Made by a program: the position numbers and the translations under genes. A DNA stretch of 64,000 bases from DASSUW01 sp963774155 (GTDB taxonomy: Bacteria > Actinomycetota > Thermoleophilia > Solirubrobacterales > Solirubrobacteraceae): the NCBI GenBank assembly GCA_963774155.1, contig CAVZDW010000013.1:73192-137191 (forward strand), in the 5' to 3' direction. Shown here piece after piece: positions 60,448 to 64,000 of this stretch. Numbering within the stretch: the first letter of the stretch is position 1; every line of letters starts with the position of its first letter. The notes under the pieces were generated by a model. That model saw nothing but the letters and a program-made list of their open reading frames with translations, was not told the origin of the DNA and ran no database searches.

Positions 60448-63352
60448 GCGTCGCTCTCCTTCAGCGGGACGGCCGGAGGCGCGTCACCCGCCGCCAAGAC
60501 GCTGGACGTCGCCAACAGCGGTGCGGGCACGCTCGAGTGGACCGCATCGGAGAACGCATCGTGGCTCAGCACCTCGCCCGCCTCGGGCACCGGCGCGGGA
60601 AGCGTGACGGTGACGCCCAACCTCACCGGACTGGCCGCGGGCACCTACACCACAAACGTCACGATCGCCGCGGCGGGCGCCGGCGGCTCTCCGAAGACGA
60701 TCCCGGTCACGTTCGTGGTCGACCCCGCCCCGCCGGGGCCCGGTCTCGGCGTGACGCCCGGCAGCCTCGCGTTCACCGCCACCCAGGGCGGCGCGAACCC
60801 GGCCAACCGCACGCTGGCGGTCAGCAACACCGGCGGGGGGACGTTGAGCTGGACGGCCGCCGATGATGCCGCGTGGCTCTCGGTCACGCCGGGCAGCGGC
60901 GCCGGTGGCGGCGACATCACGGCCTCGGCCTCGATCGCCGGCCTCACCGCGGGGACCTACACGGCGACCGTGACCGTGACCGCCGCGGGCGCGACGGGCT
61001 CGCCGCGCTCGATCCCGGTCACGCTGACCGTCGACCCACCGCCGCAGCCGCCGCAGCTCTCGGTCTCGCCGACCGCGCTCTCGTTCAGCGCGGCGCAGGG
61101 GGCGGCAACCGTGGAGACCAAGGCCTTCAACGTGACCAACTCGGGGGGCGGGACGCTCTCCTTCACGGCGTCCGCCAACGTCCCGTGGCTGACCGTCACG
61201 CCGGCGTCCGACGCCGCCCCGCGCACCGTCTCCGTGACGCCGTCGACGGCCGGGCTGGCGCCGGGCCTGCACACCGGCACCGTCACAGTGACCGCCGCGG
61301 GCGTCTCGGGCTCGCCGAAGACGGTCGACATCGCCTTCACGGTCACCGAGGCGCCGAGCTGCCCGGTGGCCTCGGGTCTCGTGGGCGCCTGGGGCTTCGA
61401 CGAGGCGTCGGGCACCACGACCCCCGACGCCTCGACCGCGGGTAACACCGGCACGATCAGCGGCGCCACGCGCACCACTTCGGGCCGCTTCGGCGGCGCC
61501 CTGACCTTCGACGGGGTCAACGACTGGGTGACGGTCAACGACGCGAGCTCGGTGCGGCTGACGACCGGCATGACCGCGTCGGCGTGGGTGAACCCGACCG
61601 CGCTCGGCGGCGACTGGCGCACAGTGCTCTTCAAGCAGCGCGCCGGCGGCATCAGCTACTCGCTCTACGCGCAGACCGACTCGAACCGCCCGAGCGGGCA
61701 CGTCTCGACGCCGTTCGAGGTCGACACGCGGGGCTCCTCGGCGCTCGCTGCCGGCGTCTGGACGCACCTGGCGACCACGTACGACGGCGCCACGCTGCGA
61801 CTGTTCGTCAACGGCACCCAGGTCGGCAGCCGCGCCGCGAGCGGCTCCATCGTCAACGACGCCAACCCGCTGCGGATCGGCGGCAACGCCGTCTGGACCG
61901 AGTGGTTCGCCGGCCGGATCGACGAGGTCCGGCTCTACAATCGCGCGCTCTCCTCGACCGAGCTGCAGACCGATATGGCCAACCCGGTGACCTGTTCGGC
62001 GCCGGTGTCACCCGCGCTGTCGGTGTCGCCCGCGTCGCTGTCGTTCTCCGGTGCCGAGGGCGGCTCCTCGCCGGCGGCCAAGACGTTGAGCGTCGCAAAC
62101 TCCGGGGGCGGGACGCTGAGCTGGACCGCCTCCGAGAGCGCGCCGTGGCTGTCCGTCTCGCCGGGCAGCGGCACGGGTGCGGGGACCCTGAACGTGACGC
62201 CGTCGATCGGCGGGCTGGCCGCCGGGACCTACTCGACCGATGTGACGGTCACGGCCGCGGGGGCGAGTGGCTCGCCGAAGACGATCCCGGTGACGTTCGT
62301 GGTCGATCCGCCGCCACCGGTGCTCTCGGTGTCGCCCGCGGCGCTGTCCTTCAGCGGCACCTCGGGCGGGGCCTCGCCCGCAGCGAAGACGATCGAGGTC
62401 GCGAACACCGGCGCCGGGACGCTGAGCTGGTCGGCCTCGGAGGGTGTGCCGTGGCTGTCGGTCTCGCCCGGCAGCGGCACCGGCGCCGGGTCGGTCACCG
62501 TGACGCCGTCGATCACCGGGCTGACCGCGGGGACCTACACGACGGACGTCACGGTGTCCGCCGCGGGCGCGACCGGGTCGCCGAAGACGGTCGCGGTGAC
62601 GTTCGTGGTCGACCCGCCGCCGCCGGCTCTGGCGGTGTCCCCGGCCTCGCTGTCCTTCAGCGCCGTCGCCGACGGGCCGGAGCCCGCGTCCAAGACGCTC
62701 ACCGTCGCCAACACCGGCGGCGGGACGCTGAGCTGGACCGCGTCTGAGAGCGCGCCGTGGCTGTCGATCTCCCCGGGCAGCGGCACCGGCGCCGGGACGA
62801 TCACCGTCGCCGCCGCGAAGTCCGCGCTCGCCCCCGGCACCTACACCACGGACATCACCGTGTCGGCGACGGGCGCGTCGGGCTCGCCCCGGACGATCGG
62901 CGTGACCTTCACCGTCGACCCGCCGGCGCCCCCGGCCCTGTCAGTGTCGCCCGCCTCGCTCGCCTTCAGCAGCGTGCAGGGCGGCGCCTCTCCAGCCGCG
63001 AAGACGTTCGGCGTCTCCAACACGGGCGGAGGCACGCTGAGCTGGAGCGCTTCCGAGAGCGCGCCGTGGCTGTCGGTCTCGCCCAGCAGCGGCACCGGCG
63101 CCGGGTCGGTCACCGTGACGCCGTCGATCACCGGGCTGACCGCGGGCACCTACACGACGGACGTCACGGTGTCCGCCGCGGGCGCGACCGGGTCGCCGAA
63201 GACGGTCGCCGTGACGTTGGTGGTCGACCCGCCGCCGCCGACCACGCCGCCCGGCCTCGTGGCCGCCTACGGTTTCGACGAGGCCTCCGGCACCAGCGTC
63301 ACCGACGGCTCGGGCAACGGCCATCTCGGCACGATCAGCGGCGCCACGCGCT
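60448..63352 (+). CDS. Giant secreted protein, part 2: BACON-like repeats and a LamG domain (frame-broken)
   Basis: In the new frame there are seven BACON-like repeats of about 100 residues, three before and four after a LamG domain (WGFDEASGTTTPDASTAGNT at about 61390 to VRLYNRALSSTELQTD at about 61976). Each has SVSPASLSFSG, TGGGTLSWTASESAPWLSVS and GTYTTDVTVSAAGATGSPKT, ending in a DPPPP linker. BACON modules are extracellular adhesion or carbohydrate-binding folds. There is no start codon at the joint, so this is the continuation of part 1. The frame breaks again near 63353, within a third LamG start. Confidence 0.85.
62448..62625 (+). repeat. Long direct repeat A inside the BACON array
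   Basis: 178 bases that recur at 63063-63240 with about four differences by eye. The offset is 615 bases (205 codons), exactly two BACON units, in frame. Third positions are also conserved, pointing to recent duplication or gene conversion rather than selection on protein alone. Confidence 0.85.
63063..63240 (+). repeat. Long direct repeat B inside the BACON array
   Basis: Partner of the copy at 62448-62625. It encodes the last BACON module before the final LamG domain. Near-identical repeats of this length also make local misassembly possible. Confidence 0.85.
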
Positions 63353-63883
63353 CACGTGAGCGGTCGGTTCGGCAGCGCGCTCAGCTTCGACGGCATCAAC
63401 GACTGGGTGACGATCCCGGACGCCAACCCGCTCGACCTCACCACCGGCGTGACCATGTCCGCGTGGGTGAACCCGAGCGCCGTCGGCTCGGCGTACCGGA
63501 CCGTCCTCATGAAGGAGCAGCCGGGCGGCCTGATCTACACGCTCTACGCGGGCGACGGCACCGGCAAGGCGAGCGGCCACATCTTCACGACGTCCGAGCA
63601 GCGCGCGACGGGCACGGCGAACACGCCGGTCAACGCGTGGACCCACCTGGCCTCGACGTGGGACGGCGCCACGCTCCGGATCTTCGTCAACGGCGCGCAG
63701 GTCGGCACCCGCGCGGTGTCGGGAACCCTCAGGACCTCGACCGGCGTGCTGCGCATCGGCGGCACCGCGGTCTGGCCCGAGTGGTTCGCCGGCCGCATCG
63801 ACGAGGTCCGCGTCTACAGCCGCGCTCTCAGCGTCGCCGAGATCCAGGGCGACATGACCCGAGCCGTCACGCCCGCGGGCTGA
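63353..63883 (+). CDS. Giant secreted protein, part 3: C-terminal LamG domain (frame-broken)
   Basis: The LamG module begun upstream as GLVAAYGFDEASGTSVTDGS resumes here as SGRFGSALSFDGINDWVTIP, in another frame, and ends in AGRIDEVRVYSRALSVAEIQ at the stop. One extra base around 63350-63356 explains the shift. No cell-wall anchor motif or sorting signal follows, so the whole protein (about 2,100 residues if repaired) is probably released or held by another route. Confidence 0.82.
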   Translation, partial: HVSGRFGSALSFDGINDWVTIPDANPLDLTTGVTMSAWVNPSAVGSAYRTVLMKEQPGGLIYTLYAGDGTGKASGHIFTTSEQRATGTANTPVNAWTHLASTWDGATLRIFVNGAQVGTRAVSGTLRTSTGVLRIGGTAVWPEWFAGRIDEVRVYSRALSVAEIQGDMTRAVTPAG

Positions 63884-63923
63884 ACGGCCCGGCGCAGCGC
63901 CGCTAAGATGGGCCGCTGCCCCT

Positions 63924-63997
<74 letters not shown>

Positions 63998-64000
63998 CTC

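Noticed and set aside
59906..61767. Minus-strand open frames opposite the BACON/LamG repeats
   Set aside because: They repeat with the same period as the coding repeats and have no family features; they are shadows.

Overview
The window is uniformly GC-rich, with dense gene packing and many 1-4 base start/stop overlaps (ATGA, GTGA, TGATG). Gene content points to an aerobic actinobacterium: a full 14-gene NADH dehydrogenase (nuoA-N), a group 1h-type [NiFe] hydrogenase, DUF1707, DUF4328 and DUF6069 proteins, MreB, and long BACON/LamG secreted proteins. Thermoleophilia/Solirubrobacterales is my best guess. That placement is inference, because no rRNA lies in the window.

Layout. 1-8.9 kb: a partial short-chain dehydrogenase, a DUF1707 protein, an acyl-CoA ligase coupled to a membrane transglutaminase, a tandem ThyX-like protein, small membrane proteins and a Flp-pilin-headed unknown. 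9.0-15.0 kb (minus): nuoJ-K-L-M-N. 15.0-29.9 kb (plus): one compact hydrogenase block, hypC-hypC2-hypD-hypE-hhyS-hhyL-(NifU/Rieske-like/DUF5947)-DUF6084-unknown-protease-hypA-hypB-SIS-membrane protein-hypF, then a Fur-family regulator and a nickel transporter. 29.9-35.3 kb: AIM24, a GAF histidine kinase/NarL regulator pair, an SDR, a QueA-like gene, a 160-bp MITE-like element and a quinone-oxidoreductase-like gene. 35.2-44.1 kb (minus): nuoA-B-C-D-E-F-G-H-I. 44.1-57.3 kb: flavin reductase, cupredoxin, cytochrome c, serS, acyl-CoA dehydrogenase, thioesterase, MarR plus an MFS-USP fusion, a glycoside-hydrolase-like protein, tRNA-Ser(UGA), hydrolase, LysE, mreB and tRNA-Ser(GCU). 57.5-63.9 kb: one very long secreted repeat protein, frame-broken twice, then tRNA-Arg(ACG).

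How it fits together. The nuo cluster is collinear but split between nuoI and nuoJ by about 20 kb that carries all the hydrogenase genes on the opposite strand. Hydrogen oxidised by the Hhy enzyme would feed electrons to the same respiratory chain. The Fur-type regulator (with a near-perfect dyad just upstream) and the nickel permease would supply and sense its metal. The GAF kinase/NarL pair is a plausible redox or energy-state regulator, but nothing in the sequence proves that.

Cautions. Several genes are broken by single-base shifts (nuoL, the queA-like gene, the giant repeat protein twice), so base-level accuracy of this assembly is open. hypF is different: it is interrupted exactly where two copies of a GGGGGTCAGACCCCC palindrome sit, which looks like a real repeat insertion and would matter for hydrogenase maturation.
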